This document shows positions 42,377 to 52,205 of a stretch of 64,000 nt of DNA, in pieces (the first letter of the stretch is position 1; each line of letters begins with the position of its first letter). Source of the DNA: Gilliamella sp. Occ3-1 (GTDB lineage: Bacteria > Pseudomonadota > Gammaproteobacteria > Enterobacterales > Orbaceae); the NCBI RefSeq assembly GCF_001690655.1, contig NZ_LZHQ01000004.1, forward strand, positions 62,001 through 126,000, in the 5' to 3' direction. Below the pieces are notes generated by a model. That model was given only the letters and a program-made list of their open reading frames with translations. It searched no databases and was not told the origin of the DNA. The position numbers were made by a program, and so were the translations under genes.

Positions 42377-42556
42377 GTCCGATTTTCTCCTTTTTAATTT
42401 ATTCTGCTTTGTGATTATTAAGAATCGTCTTTTTCTCTTTCCTCATTTCAGCAGGAACACAATTTTGTGTCAAGTCAGTGCAAAATTATGATCGTGGGAC
42501 TTATTGAAATTTTCTGATATGATAATGGCAATTTTTCATTTATTACGAGAGTTAAT

Positions 42557-43924
42557 ATGTTCGAGAATTTAACCGACCGTTTATCACAGACATTCCGCAA
42601 TATTAGTGGTCGAGGAAGATTATCTGAAGATAATATCAAAGATGCATTGCGCGATGTTCGTATGGCACTACTTGAGGCAGATGTTGCACTACCCGTAGTT
42701 CGTGAATTTATTAATCAAGTTAAAGAAAAGGCTGTTGGATTAGATGTCAATAAGAGCTTAACCCCAGGTCAAGAATTTATCAAAATAGTTCAGGCAGAAT
42801 TAACAACTGCTATGGGTGAGGTTAATAGTTCGCTCAATTTGGCAACTCAACCACCCGCAGTGATTTTAATGGCAGGTTTGCAAGGGGCAGGTAAAACAAC
42901 GAGCGTTGCTAAGCTAGCTAAATTTTTAAAAGAAAAACATAAAAAGAAAGTGTTGGTTGTTTCTGCCGATGTTTATCGCCCTGCTGCGATTAAACAGCTC
43001 GAAACGTTAGCTAAGGCTATTGATGTTGAAGTTTTTCCATCTGATATTGCTGAAAAGCCAGTCAATATCGTTAATAAAGCAATTTCTCATGCTAAATTGC
43101 AATTTTTTGATGTGTTAATTGTTGATACTGCAGGACGTTTGCATGTTGATAGCGATATGATGGATGAAATCAAAGCGCTCCATCATGCTGTCAATCCAAT
43201 TGAAACGCTATTTGTGGTCGATGCTATGACAGGGCAAGATGCCGCTAATACCGCTAAAGCGTTTAATGATGCATTACCGCTTACTGGTGTAATTTTAACA
43301 AAAGTTGACGGGGATGCTCGCGGCGGTGCAGCGTTATCAATTCGCCACATTACTGGTAAACCGATTAAATTCTTAGGGATGGGTGAAAAGACAGACGCTT
43401 TAGAGCCATTTTATCCTGATCGCATTGCTTCACGTATTTTAGGTATGGGCGATGTGCTATCTTTAATTGAAGAATTACAAAGTAACGTCGATCGCGAAAA
43501 AGCAGAAAAAATTGCCAAAAAGCTAAAAAAAGGTGATAAATTTGATTTTAACGATTTCCAAGATCAGTTAAAACAGATGCGTAATATGGGCGGAATGGGG
43601 GCTTTGTTAGCTAAATTACCCGGTGTTGGTCAACTTCCTGATCATATTAAAGCACAGATGGATGATAAAATTACCATCAAAATGGAGGCAATCATTGGTT
43701 CAATGACATTAAAAGAGCGTGCTAATCCTGAAATCATTAAAGGTTCTCGTAAACGCCGTATTGCCAACGGTTCGGGAACTCAGGTTCAAGATGTCAACAA
43801 GCTGTTAAAACAGTTCGAAGATATGCAAAAGATGATGAAAAAAATGAAAGGTGGCGGCATGATGAAGATGATGCGCCAAATGAAAGGATTAATGGGCGGT
43901 GGTATGGGATTACCTCCTCGTTAA
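42557..43924 (+). CDS. ffh: Signal recognition particle GTPase Ffh
   Basis: With 4.5S RNA it delivers ribosomes with hydrophobic nascent chains to FtsY and SecY. N domain, then G domain with GLQGAGKTT, DVYRPAAIKQL, DTAGRLHVD and TKVDGDARGGAALS, and a methionine-rich M domain ending in KMMRQMKGLMGGGMG. 455 aa against 453 in E. coli. The 4.5S RNA gene is not in this window. Confidence 0.97.
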   Translation: MFENLTDRLSQTFRNISGRGRLSEDNIKDALRDVRMALLEADVALPVVREFINQVKEKAVGLDVNKSLTPGQEFIKIVQAELTTAMGEVNSSLNLATQPPAVILMAGLQGAGKTTSVAKLAKFLKEKHKKKVLVVSADVYRPAAIKQLETLAKAIDVEVFPSDIAEKPVNIVNKAISHAKLQFFDVLIVDTAGRLHVDSDMMDEIKALHHAVNPIETLFVVDAMTGQDAANTAKAFNDALPLTGVILTKVDGDARGGAALSIRHITGKPIKFLGMGEKTDALEPFYPDRIASRILGMGDVLSLIEELQSNVDREKAEKIAKKLKKGDKFDFNDFQDQLKQMRNMGGMGALLAKLPGVGQLPDHIKAQMDDKITIKMEAIIGSMTLKERANPEIIKGSRKRRIANGSGTQVQDVNKLLKQFEDMQKMMKKMKGGGMMKMMRQMKGLMGGGMGLPPR

Positions 43925-44000
43925 GTCATTAATACTAAATTTTCAATTAAATGAGTTATATCTGAGTACTTAGTAACTGTTAACTATAGCTTGCCGTACA

Positions 44001-44046
44001 ACCACTATCGCACTTATAAATAGTGCAATAGTGGTTTTAATTATTT
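44001..44046 (+). terminator. Terminator of ffh
   Basis: AACCACTAT..GCAC pairs with GTGC..ATAGTGGTT (44001-44037) with one internal mismatch, followed by TTTAATTATTT. The end touches the stop region of the convergent rhtA. Confidence 0.7.
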
Positions 44047-44917
44047 AATTGTTTGGTTTACTCGATTTTATTTTTACTGGACGACTCATAGTTAGCACTG
44101 TACCTATTGATGAGGTAATAATAAAAATAATGGCTAAGCACTGGTAGTGGGTTAGTTGTTCATGCAAAACAATGAATCCAGAAAGCGCGGCAAAAACAGG
44201 CGATAAGCTCATTAATGTACTAAATGTTTGTGCCGGTAATTTTGGTAGTGCAATCATGTCTAATCCATAAGGGATTGCTGATGCTAATAATGAGACCAGA
44301 AAAACCATTGGGAGCAATTCCAACGAAAACATGGTACTGCTACTTTGCCAAATTCCAATAGGAAATAAAAAGCACGAAGCAATGACTGATCCAATCGCTA
44401 CGCTGGCTGAGCCATAAATAGTGCTGGCTTTGCGTCCAAATAAGATGTAACACGCCCAACCACTTCCAGCTAATAGCGCAAATAAAATACCCTTGGGATC
44501 TAAATTGCTTGAAGCTTGTTCAATGGGTAAAAGCATAGCCAAGCCAATAATAGCAACACCTAACCAAATGAAATCAAGTACTTTACGCGAGGAGCACATC
44601 GCCACCATAATTGGCCCTGTGAGTTCAATGGCAACTGCAATACCTAGCGGAATTCTTGCGATTGCGTTGTAAAACGCTAAATTCATACAACCAATTGAAA
44701 TACCGTATAAAAAAATGTATTTTAGTGCTTGTTTTGTCAGTGTTTTACGCCACGGCTTGAATATTAAAATTAGCATAATTGCTGAAAAAAATAATCGCCA
44801 AGCTGTCATCCCTTCAGGCCCTAATACAGGAAACAGATATTTGGCTATTGAGGCACTGCCTTGCACTGAAATCATCGAGATAAAAATTAACAAAACAGGC
44901 CAAAACCTTTTAAGCAT
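44045..44917 (-). CDS. rhtA: Threonine/homoserine exporter RhtA-like (EamA family)
   Basis: Inner-membrane permease with about ten transmembrane segments in two EamA repeats. It follows E. coli RhtA (295 aa) closely: SVQGSASIAKYLFPVLGPEG, FKPWR, GISIGCMNLAFYNAI, IPLGIAVAIELTGPIMVAM and the second-half LPAQTFSTLMSLSPVFAALSG. 290 aa. Amino-acid export is by family; the substrate could be another small metabolite. Repeat copy C and ispB lie upstream. Confidence 0.85.
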   Translation of the reverse strand: MLKRFWPVLLIFISMISVQGSASIAKYLFPVLGPEGMTAWRLFFSAIMLILIFKPWRKTLTKQALKYIFLYGISIGCMNLAFYNAIARIPLGIAVAIELTGPIMVAMCSSRKVLDFIWLGVAIIGLAMLLPIEQASSNLDPKGILFALLAGSGWACYILFGRKASTIYGSASVAIGSVIASCFLFPIGIWQSSSTMFSLELLPMVFLVSLLASAIPYGLDMIALPKLPAQTFSTLMSLSPVFAALSGFIVLHEQLTHYQCLAIIFIITSSIGTVLTMSRPVKIKSSKPNN

Positions 44918-44954
44918 AAATAATTACCTTAAATTTAATTTATTGTATATGAAA

Positions 44955-44999
44955 CTATTGATAAAAAGTTTCCGATAACTATGTGTTTGAGTATAAAAA
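44955..44999 (-). repeat. Intergenic 45-bp repeat, copy C
   Basis: On the minus strand it starts TTTTTATACTCAAACACATA and continues GTTATCGGAAACTTTTTATC. It is the copy that diverges most at its 3' end (TATCAATAG instead of GACAAAAA). It lies between ispB and rhtA, both on the minus strand. Confidence 0.75.
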
Positions 45000-45026
45000 T
45001 ATACTATCAATTGATTTGTTGGCTAG

Positions 45027-46013
45027 TTAGTTTTCTCTTTTTACTGACAATAAGGCAAGATCTTGTAACGCTTGTTTATAAGGCGAATCAGGTAAAATTG
45101 CGATAACGTCAAACGCTTTTTGCGCTTCTTTTTGGGCTGTTTGTAACGTAAAATCTAGCGAACCACATTCGTCCATGATGTTTAAAATGCGATCTAATAA
45201 TTGTCGACCATTACCTTGCTCTATTGCTTGGCGTATTAATGCCGCATCTTGGGCGTTTTTTGTGTGGTGCATAGCATGTAAAAGCGGTAGAGTGGGCTTG
45301 CCTTCGTTAAGATCGTCCCCTAAATTTTTACCTAATTTTTGGTTGCTATCAGCGCTATAATCGAGTAGATCATCAATGATTTGAAAGGCTGTGCCTAAAT
45401 ATTTTCCATATTCTTGTAAGGCGAGTTCTTGCTTCTCACTAGCTCCAGCTAGGACAGCAGCAGAATGCGATGTTGCTTCAAATAGACGTGCCGTTTTTCG
45501 ATAAATTACATCTAAATATTGTTCTTTTGTGATATCTGGATCGTTACAGTTAATCAACTGTTGTACTTCACCTTCAGCTATTACATTGGTTGCAGCCGAC
45601 ATGATCGTCAATACTTTAAACGATTCTGTACGTACCATCATTTGAAAAGAGCGTGTGTAAATATAATCGCCAACTAATACGCTCGCGGCATTGCCAAAAA
45701 GTGCATTGGCGGTTGATTTGCCTCGGCGTAAATCGGATTCGTCAACAACATCATCATGCAATAAGGTGGCAGTATGAATAAATTCAATAAAAGCAGCAGT
45801 GATAATATGTTTATCGCCTTGGTAGTTGAGTGCTTTGGCTATTAATAATGCGATAACAGGACGTATACGTTTGCCACCACTACTAATGATGTAATTGCCT
45901 AATTGATTAATTAAAGCCACATCAGAAGTTAGTTCTGCCTGTATTGCCTCATTTACTTTGACTAAATCATTTTTAACAAGATCGAGTATTTGATTCATTG
46001 ATGGAGTATTCAT
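45027..46013 (-). CDS. ispB: Octaprenyl diphosphate synthase IspB
   Basis: Makes the C40 side chain of ubiquinone and menaquinone. Trans-prenyltransferase motifs: GGKRIRPVIALL, first Asp-rich motif LLHDDVVDESDLRRG, and second FQIIDDLLDYSAD. 328 aa from the ATG at 46013 (AGG five bases upstream) against 323 in E. coli; an open extension of 26 codons upstream lacks similarity to the family. Divergent from tonB. Confidence 0.95.
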   Translation of the reverse strand: MNTPSMNQILDLVKNDLVKVNEAIQAELTSDVALINQLGNYIISSGGKRIRPVIALLIAKALNYQGDKHIITAAFIEFIHTATLLHDDVVDESDLRRGKSTANALFGNAASVLVGDYIYTRSFQMMVRTESFKVLTIMSAATNVIAEGEVQQLINCNDPDITKEQYLDVIYRKTARLFEATSHSAAVLAGASEKQELALQEYGKYLGTAFQIIDDLLDYSADSNQKLGKNLGDDLNEGKPTLPLLHAMHHTKNAQDAALIRQAIEQGNGRQLLDRILNIMDECGSLDFTLQTAQKEAQKAFDVIAILPDSPYKQALQDLALLSVKREN

Positions 46014-46110
46014 CAGCCTAACCACTACAAATAATAGATATTTATTTTCTATTATCTGATAAATATCTTTATGCAACAAGGTATCATCCATCTTATTTTA
46101 AAATAATACT

Positions 46111-46129
46111 ACAAATGATAAGCATTTTC
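46111..46129. promoter_or_regulatory. Candidate Fur box upstream of tonB
   Basis: ACAAATGATAAGCATTTTC matches 14 of 19 positions of the Fur consensus GATAATGATAATCATTATC, with the centre AATGATAAnCATT nearly intact. It lies about 30-50 bases upstream of the tonB start and could also affect the divergent ispB. Iron control of tonB is general in the class. Confidence 0.6.
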
Positions 46130-46157
46130 ATTTAGAATAACTGTCATTAAGTTAAAT

Positions 46158-46997
46158 ATGATTATTATTATGAAGATTAACTTTGATATAGATCTCGATG
46201 ATACTAAGGCCCCTTTGAGTCCAATTAAAAAAAAACCTAAAAATACCTATGTATGTACATCAGTTTCTGTATTGTCGCATCTTATCTTATTTGCTTTGCT
46301 CTTTAGTTCTGCCTTGTTTGCTAAAAATGTTGCTGTTGATGAAGGCGATAATGCGATTAAAGCTATTATGGTCGATCTATCGCAATTTGCCGCCCCTGAA
46401 CAATCATTAGTTGAAAATACCCCTGAAATTCAAGGTGCGGAAAATAGTGAACTGATCGATAACAAACAAATTGAAGAAAAACCAGTTGATCCTGTTGTTG
46501 AACCTGAAGTAGTTAAGGAAGAAAATCCTGAATCTATTCTCGAAAAAATATCCGATAAATCAACGGTTGAACCCCAAAAGGAAGTTGTAGTAAAAAAAGA
46601 GAAAAAGCCGAAAAAAAAGCGCAGGCCAGTCCAAAAAGCTTCTCATAAACAAGTTAGGCAAGAAGTGGTTAGTGATAATTTGGCAAATACCTCTGTTGCA
46701 CCCAAACTTTCAAATAATCGCCAATATTCAGGTAATCCTTCTCCAATTAGACGGAATCAACCTGAGTATCCACGCCGAGCGCTTGATATGCGCTTAGAAG
46801 GCTACGTGGTAGCAATGTTTGATATTAACAGGGATGGGCGAGTTGAAAATATTCGCATTGTTGAAGCAAATCCTAATAATATATTTAATCGTTCGGTAAT
46901 AAATGCCATGAAAACTTGGAAGTACAAACCAATTCCAGCAAAAGACCTAAAAATTAGGATTATTTTTAACCGTGATAAATCAATTAAGTTGGATTAA
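46158..46997 (+). CDS. tonB: Energy transducer TonB
   Basis: Links the proton motive force (through ExbB-ExbD) to outer-membrane siderophore, heme or B12 receptors. One N-terminal membrane anchor at about residues 35-55 (SVLSHLILFALLFSSALF), a long periplasmic Glu/Lys/Pro-rich linker, and the C-terminal TonB domain NQPEYPRRALDMRLEGYV through WKYKPIP. 279 aa, longer than E. coli (239). ATG 46170 (MKINFDIDLD) is an equally possible start. exbB/exbD are not adjacent. Confidence 0.9.
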   Translation: MIIIMKINFDIDLDDTKAPLSPIKKKPKNTYVCTSVSVLSHLILFALLFSSALFAKNVAVDEGDNAIKAIMVDLSQFAAPEQSLVENTPEIQGAENSELIDNKQIEEKPVDPVVEPEVVKEENPESILEKISDKSTVEPQKEVVVKKEKKPKKKRRPVQKASHKQVRQEVVSDNLANTSVAPKLSNNRQYSGNPSPIRRNQPEYPRRALDMRLEGYVVAMFDINRDGRVENIRIVEANPNNIFNRSVINAMKTWKYKPIPAKDLKIRIIFNRDKSIKLD

Positions 46998-47015
46998 TAA
47001 TTAGGTAGATGAAAA

Positions 47016-47050
47016 CAAAAAACCGTAATTTTTATTTTAAAAATTACGGT
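47016..47050 (-). terminator. Terminator of pepP (minus strand), shared with tonB
   Basis: CCGTAATTTT and AAAATTACGG (47024-47050) pair perfectly; on the minus strand TTTTTTG follows. It lies between the convergent tonB and pepP and stops pepP best. Confidence 0.8.
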
Positions 47051-47060
47051 AACGACACAA

Positions 47061-48380
47061 TTAATGAGTAAATTTATTTTCCATTAATTTTTCAATTTTA
47101 GCTGGATCTTTTGGAACATCACCTGTCAGAACTTCATTTCCTGTGTCAGTAATTAAAATGTTATCTTCGATCCGAATACCGATACCTTTATATTGTGCAG
47201 GCACATCTGATTCTTGATTAATATAAAGCCCTGGTTCAACAGTCAATACCATTCCTGACTCTAGAATTCGATCTCGTCCACTACCAACATCATGCACATC
47301 AATACCTAACCAATGGCCTAAACCGTGCATGTAATATTGTGTATAAGCTTTATTAGCAATTAAGCTATCAACATCACCTTGCATAATCCCGAGTTTTACT
47401 AAACCTTCTACCATCGTTCTTACAACTTGATTATTGACTTCCATAATTGAAGTACCCGGTTTAAACAATTTAATGGCTTGATATTGTGATGCTAAAACGA
47501 TGTTATAAATTTCAAGTTGAGCTTGGCTAAATTTGCCATTGATAGGAAAAGTGCGAGTTATATCGCCTGCATAGTACTGATATTCACAACCCGCATCAAT
47601 TAAAACTAAATCGCCATCTTTTAACTGCTGACTATTATTTTCATAATGCAGTATACATCCATTATTACCACTACCAACAATGGTGTTATAAGATGGTGCT
47701 CGTGCACCATGCCACGCAAATTCATGCAAGATTTCAGCTTCTAGTTGATATTCATACATATTCGGTTTACATTTTTGCATTGCTCGAACGTGAGATTGAG
47801 CGCTGATTTTGCAAGCCTTGCGCAATATTTTGATTTCAAAATCTGTTTTAAACATGCGCATTTGATGAACTATCGGTCGCCAATCGATCGTGCTGTTTGG
47901 TGCATAAAGATTTAATCTACTCCCTTGTCGCAGAGTATTCATTGTGCGATCTACGATTCTATCGGCATATTGATACTGTTGGTCAGCATGGTAAACCGCC
48001 GTTTTGCCATTTAATAAATCAGGTAATACTTTTTCAATCTCATCAAATGTATAAGCTTCATCAACAAAAACCGTCTTTAATGCGGCATCTTGACCTAAAC
48101 GGTAACCAGTCCAAGTCTCTGCTAGCGTATCTTTTGGGCGATTAAATAATATGTATTTAGTTGTATTATCTTTTTGTTTAACTACTGCAAATACCGCTTC
48201 TGGTTCAGAAAAAAGTGTAAAATACCAAAAGTCGCTATTTTGTCGATATGGGTAATGGGTGTCATTACTCCTCGTCATTTCTGGAGCAGCAAAAAAAAGT
48301 GCGATACTATTTGGTATCATTTGAGCTAGTAATTTTTCTCGACGTGCAAAAAGTTCTGTTTCGATATCAGTATTTATCAT
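47061..48380 (-). CDS. pepP: Xaa-Pro aminopeptidase PepP
   Basis: Manganese-dependent M24B peptidase that removes an N-terminal residue followed by proline. Pita-bread domain ligands are visible in LVLIDAGCEYQYYAGDITRT (two Asp), HGLGHWLGIDVHD (His) and TVEPGLY plus IRIEDN (Glu). 439 aa against 441 in E. coli. ygfB lies 33 bases upstream on the same strand, the same pair as in E. coli, although ubiH/visC do not follow here. Confidence 0.96.
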   Translation of the reverse strand: MINTDIETELFARREKLLAQMIPNSIALFFAAPEMTRSNDTHYPYRQNSDFWYFTLFSEPEAVFAVVKQKDNTTKYILFNRPKDTLAETWTGYRLGQDAALKTVFVDEAYTFDEIEKVLPDLLNGKTAVYHADQQYQYADRIVDRTMNTLRQGSRLNLYAPNSTIDWRPIVHQMRMFKTDFEIKILRKACKISAQSHVRAMQKCKPNMYEYQLEAEILHEFAWHGARAPSYNTIVGSGNNGCILHYENNSQQLKDGDLVLIDAGCEYQYYAGDITRTFPINGKFSQAQLEIYNIVLASQYQAIKLFKPGTSIMEVNNQVVRTMVEGLVKLGIMQGDVDSLIANKAYTQYYMHGLGHWLGIDVHDVGSGRDRILESGMVLTVEPGLYINQESDVPAQYKGIGIRIEDNILITDTGNEVLTGDVPKDPAKIEKLMENKFTH

Positions 48381-48413
48381 TGTGATTCCCCTGAAGATGT
48401 AATGTTATTAATA

Positions 48414-48965
48414 TTAATGGATTGTTGGGGGTGTGTCTGCCTCATTGAATTCGTTAAATTCATCAAAACATAGCATAGAAGTTATGCGAACATACTCTTT
48501 TATCTCTTCAAAAGCAAAACCAAGCTCTTGTTGATCTTCATTTTCATCATAGCCTAGTTTAACAATTTGGCGTAGGTCATAAATGGCTTCACCAACATCA
48601 CCTTTGATGTGGTTAATTTTAGGTTGCACAATTCCAATACCAAGTAAGAAATGATTTACCCAACCAACTAGATCATCCAGTTGTGTATATAAATCTTTGT
48701 CGCTAAGTAATAACTGAAAGCTGAAATCTTCTTCAAAAAATTGCTGTTTGATAAGCGCATAAAGTTGGCTAATTTTTTCATCTAATGATGTTGACATTTT
48801 TTGACCATTATTTAACATATCCTCAACTAATGGACGCCAGCTTTCGTCATAGTTACCTCCAGCTAATATACCTGAAAGAAAACCATGTAACTCTGCGGCA
48901 GTAATGCCTATTTTATTTTGAATTAATTGGCGATTAAATTCGTCGTAATTGATAGTATCTGACAT
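48414..48965 (-). CDS. ygfB: YgfB/UPF0149 family protein
   Basis: A 183-aa acidic cytosolic protein with the family pattern GITAAELHGFLSGILAGG at the N-terminus and the GIVQPKINHIKGDVGEAIYDL and LGFAFEEIKEYVRITSMLCF segments. Homologue of E. coli YgfB; molecular role unknown in E. coli, and a link to antibiotic-resistance regulation has been described in Pseudomonas. First gene of ygfB-pepP. Confidence 0.88.
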   Translation of the reverse strand: MSDTINYDEFNRQLIQNKIGITAAELHGFLSGILAGGNYDESWRPLVEDMLNNGQKMSTSLDEKISQLYALIKQQFFEEDFSFQLLLSDKDLYTQLDDLVGWVNHFLLGIGIVQPKINHIKGDVGEAIYDLRQIVKLGYDENEDQQELGFAFEEIKEYVRITSMLCFDEFNEFNEADTPPTIH

Positions 48966-49109
48966 AAACTTCCCCTAATATTATTACATCAAGAAAAATG
49001 CACTCTGCACTTTCTTCGATTATTAGTATATAATTTGCATCTAGTTATAAATCATAAACAGGTTGCTGTGCTTTATAAAGGAATTATTTTGAATATTATA
49101 GGATTTATC

Positions 49110-49442
49110 ATGAAATTTTCTCTGCAACTATTATTTTTTGCAGGATTAATATTATCATTAACCTCCTGTGGTTCGCCTTTATCTAATAAAGGCGTAATTG
49201 TCCTTGATGTGCAAGATAAAATACATACCTATGTGACCAGCCAAGATTTACCTTCATCTTATAAATTGGGTAATAGTGAACAGGAATTACAGCGATTTGA
49301 AGCTTTCTGTAGAGATGAGATCCGCGCATCACAACTTGATGGTAGTGAAGAAATCGTTTTTGAGAATATTAAACATGGAATCCATGGAGAGGTAGAATTT
49401 AAAAAATGTAGTGATAAAGTCACTCGTATCTACCGATACTGA
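49110..49442 (+). CDS. Small lipoprotein of unknown function
   Basis: 110 aa with a clear lipoprotein signal peptide (MKFSLQLLFFAGLILSLTSC, lipid Cys at 20, then Gly-Ser). The ATG at 49110 has AGGA seven bases upstream; an open 25-codon extension to 49035 is not supported. The mature domain is polar with two further cysteines (AFCRDE and FKKCSD) that could form a disulfide. I do not recognise the family. It lies alone between divergent ygfB and the pts operon. Confidence 0.7.
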   Translation: MKFSLQLLFFAGLILSLTSCGSPLSNKGVIVLDVQDKIHTYVTSQDLPSSYKLGNSEQELQRFEAFCRDEIRASQLDGSEEIVFENIKHGIHGEVEFKKCSDKVTRIYRY

Positions 49443-49576
49443 TAAATTACGGCTATCTTAATGTGATAGCTAATACGGCTGACTTAATATAAAAGATCAA
49501 TGAAATCTTACTAGCCTTTCAGACGTTTTTTATTTATATTGGTCGGTGAAACAAAATATTTTGGGAGTAAAATAAT

Positions 49577-49834
49577 ATGTATAAACAAGATGTAACTATT
49601 ACTGCATCTAATGGTCTTCATACCCGCCCTGCTGCACAATTTGTTAAAGAAGCAAAGAACTTTAATGCAGAAATTACTGTCACATCTAATGGTAAAAGTG
49701 CGAGTGCTAAAAGTCTGTTTAAGTTACAAACGTTAGGTTTATCACAAGGAACAACTATTACCATTTCTGCCGAAGGTGAAGACGAAAAAGAAGCTGTTGC
49801 TCATTTAGTAAAATTAATTCCTGAGTTGGAATAA
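49577..49834 (+). CDS. ptsH: Phosphocarrier protein HPr
   Basis: Carries phosphate from enzyme I to sugar-specific enzymes II. 85 aa as in E. coli, with the active His15 in [15 protein letters not shown] and Ser46 in [11 protein letters not shown]. Start preceded by GGGAG. First gene of ptsH-ptsI-crr. Confidence 0.98.
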   Translation: MYKQDVTITASNGLHTRPAAQFVKEAKNFNAEITVTSNGKSASAKSLFKLQTLGLSQGTTITISAEGEDEKEAVAHLVKLIPELE

Positions 49835-49886
49835 TAACTCCCAGTTAGCTATGAACGGTTTTAAAATAGAATAAGGATTAAATGTT

Positions 49887-51614
49887 ATGGTATCAGGTAC
49901 ACTTGTTTCCCCCGGTATCGCTTTTGCTAAAGCGCTATTATTAAAAGAAGAGCCTATTGCTATTAGTAATAGACAAATTCTTGATAACAAGATTGAGGCT
50001 GAAATTGAGCGCTTCAAGGAAGCTCGCCAAAAATCAAGTAAACAGCTACATACGATTATGGAACGAGCAAAATCCACATTAGGCGAAGATAAAGCTGCCA
50101 TTTTTGAAGGGCATATTATGCTTCTTGAAGATGAGGATCTTGAACAAGAAGTTATTTCTCGTATTCAAAGTAAACATTCAACCGCTGATGCCGCTGTTCA
50201 ATCTGTATTTGAAACCCAAGCTAAAGAACTAGAAAACCTAGATGATGAATATCTAAAAGAACGTGCTGCAGATATTCGTGATATTGGTAAACGATTACTC
50301 AAAAATATTTTAGGTATTGAAATTGTTGACTTAAGTGCTATTAGCCAACCATGTATTTTAGTTGCAACAGATTTAACACCTTCTGAAACAGCTCAACTAA
50401 ACCTAGACATGGTGTTAGGCTTTATTACTGACGCAGGTGGACGCACCTCGCATACTTCAATTATGGCTCGTTCTTTAGAAATCCCAGCTATCGTTGGAAC
50501 ATCTAATGCAACTCAAGCAATCAAACAAGGTGATTTTGTTATTTTAGATGCAATAAATAATGCCATTTATATCAATCCAGATCACACAACTCAAGAAAAA
50601 TTAAAACAAGTTCAAGCTAAATATATTAGTGATAAAGAAGAACTAGCTAAATTGAAAGATCTACCTGCTGTAACCCTTGATGGCCATCAAGTAGAAATTT
50701 GCGGTAACATTGGTACAGTGCGTGATATTGCAGGTGCTGAACGTAACGGTTATGAAGGTGTTGGCCTATACCGTACTGAATTCTTATTTATGGATCGCGA
50801 AGCTTATCCTGATGAAGAAGAACAGTTTAAAGCATATAAAGAAGTAGCTGAATCAACCAATGGTTTATCGGTAATTGTCCGTACCATGGATATTGGTGGC
50901 GATAAGGATGTACCTTATATGCATTTACCAAAAGAAGAAAATCCATTCTTAGGTTGGCGAGCAATTCGAATCTGTTTAGATCGTAAAGAAGTACTTCATG
51001 CACAATTACGCGCAATTTTGCGTGCATCTGCATTTGGTAAATTACGCATTATGTTCCCAATGATTATTTCTGTTGAAGAAATCCGAACATTAAAATCCGA
51101 AATCAATATTCTTAAAGAACAATTGAATGCTGAAGGTAAAGCATTTGATAAAAATATTGAAATTGGTGTAATGATTGAAACTCCAGCAGCAGCTGTGATT
51201 GCACATCACTTAGCCAAGGAAGTAGACTTTTTTAGTATCGGTACCAATGACTTAACACAATATACGCTTGCTGTTGACCGTGGTAACGAATTAATTTCTC
51301 ACCTTTATAATCCGTTTTCGCCTTCAGTGTTAACTCTGATTAAAAATGTTATCGATGCTTCTCATAAAGAAGGTAAATGGACAGGTATGTGTGGAGAGCT
51401 TGCTGGTGATGAAAGAGCCACAATCTTATTGCTCGGCATGGGACTTGATGAATTTAGTATGAGTGCAGTATCAATTCCTAAAATCAAAAAATTAATTCGC
51501 AATACTAACTATGAAGAAGCGAAAAAATTTGCTGATACTGTATTAGAAAAAGCAACTTCTAAAGAAATAATTGATTTAATTGAAAATTACACTGCTGAAA
51601 AGCAAATTTGTTAG
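49887..51614 (+). CDS. ptsI: PTS enzyme I (PEP-protein phosphotransferase)
   Basis: Takes phosphate from phosphoenolpyruvate to its own histidine and then to HPr. The active His is in [20 protein letters not shown] near residue 190; PEP-binding segments [14 protein letters not shown] and [20 protein letters not shown] follow. 575 aa, as in E. coli. 52 bases after ptsH and 9 before crr. Confidence 0.98.
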   Translation: MVSGTLVSPGIAFAKALLLKEEPIAISNRQILDNKIEAEIERFKEARQKSSKQLHTIMERAKSTLGEDKAAIFEGHIMLLEDEDLEQEVISRIQSKHSTADAAVQSVFETQAKELENLDDEYLKERAADIRDIGKRLLKNILGIEIVDLSAISQPCILVATDLTPSETAQLNLDMVLGFITDAGGRTSHTSIMARSLEIPAIVGTSNATQAIKQGDFVILDAINNAIYINPDHTTQEKLKQVQAKYISDKEELAKLKDLPAVTLDGHQVEICGNIGTVRDIAGAERNGYEGVGLYRTEFLFMDREAYPDEEEQFKAYKEVAESTNGLSVIVRTMDIGGDKDVPYMHLPKEENPFLGWRAIRICLDRKEVLHAQLRAILRASAFGKLRIMFPMIISVEEIRTLKSEINILKEQLNAEGKAFDKNIEIGVMIETPAAAVIAHHLAKEVDFFSIGTNDLTQYTLAVDRGNELISHLYNPFSPSVLTLIKNVIDASHKEGKWTGMCGELAGDERATILLLGMGLDEFSMSAVSIPKIKKLIRNTNYEEAKKFADTVLEKATSKEIIDLIENYTAEKQIC

Positions 51615-51623
51615 GAGGCAATA

Positions 51624-52127
51624 ATGGGTCTATTCGATAAAATTAAGCAATTAGTATCCGATGATAACAAAAATAGCATCGAGATTATTGCTCCTTTAAG
51701 TGGCGAAATCGTTAAAATCGAAGATGTGCCAGATGTGGTTTTTGCTGAAAAAATTGTTGGTGATGGGGTAGCTATTAAACCTTCTGGTAACAAAATTGTC
51801 GCTCCATTAAGTGGGAAAATAGGAAAAATCTTCGAAACCAATCACGCTTTTGCTATAGAATCGGATGAGGGCATTGAGCTTTTTGTTCATTTTGGTATTG
51901 ATACAGTAGAACTAAAAGGTGAAGGCTTCAAACGAATTGCTGAAGAAGGTCAGCAGGTAAAAGTAGGTGATACCATTATTGAAATTGATTTACCTCTACT
52001 TGAAAGCAAAGCTAAATCCGTATTAACTCCGGTAGTTATTTCTAATATGGAAACCATAATAGAATTAAATAAATTATCGGGCTCTGTCGAAGCAGGTAAA
52101 ACACCAATAATGCGTGTAAAAAAATAA
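51624..52127 (+). CDS. crr: Glucose-specific EIIA component (Crr)
   Basis: Passes phosphate to IICB(Glc) and, in enterics, controls adenylate cyclase and inducer exclusion. Both active-site histidines are present: in [10 protein letters not shown] and in the phosphorylated [12 protein letters not shown]. 167 aa against 169. Shine-Dalgarno TTAGGAGG overlaps the ptsI stop. No EIICB gene in the window. Confidence 0.97.
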   Translation: MGLFDKIKQLVSDDNKNSIEIIAPLSGEIVKIEDVPDVVFAEKIVGDGVAIKPSGNKIVAPLSGKIGKIFETNHAFAIESDEGIELFVHFGIDTVELKGEGFKRIAEEGQQVKVGDTIIEIDLPLLESKAKSVLTPVVISNMETIIELNKLSGSVEAGKTPIMRVKK

Positions 52128-52142
52128 TTTTTTCACTATTAT

Positions 52143-52177
52143 AAAAAAACCTTCAGTTTTAGCTGAAGGTTTTTTTA
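52143..52177. terminator. Bidirectional terminator between crr and pgi
   Basis: ACCTTCAG (52149-52156) pairs with CTGAAGGT (52163-52170) over TTTTAG, with A-run before and T-run after, so it serves crr on the plus strand and pgi on the minus strand. Confidence 0.92.
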
Positions 52178-52205
52178 TGTTATAACTTATCTTTTTTAAT
52201 AATAC

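Noticed and set aside
46014..46091. N-terminal extension of ispB to 46091
   Set aside because: The 26 extra codons do not resemble the family and lack a ribosome-binding site; the start at 46013 has AGG and gives normal length.
49462..49480. Possible CRP site upstream of ptsH (TGTGATAGC...)
   Set aside because: Only the left half TGTGA fits; the right half has no TCACA, so it is not called.
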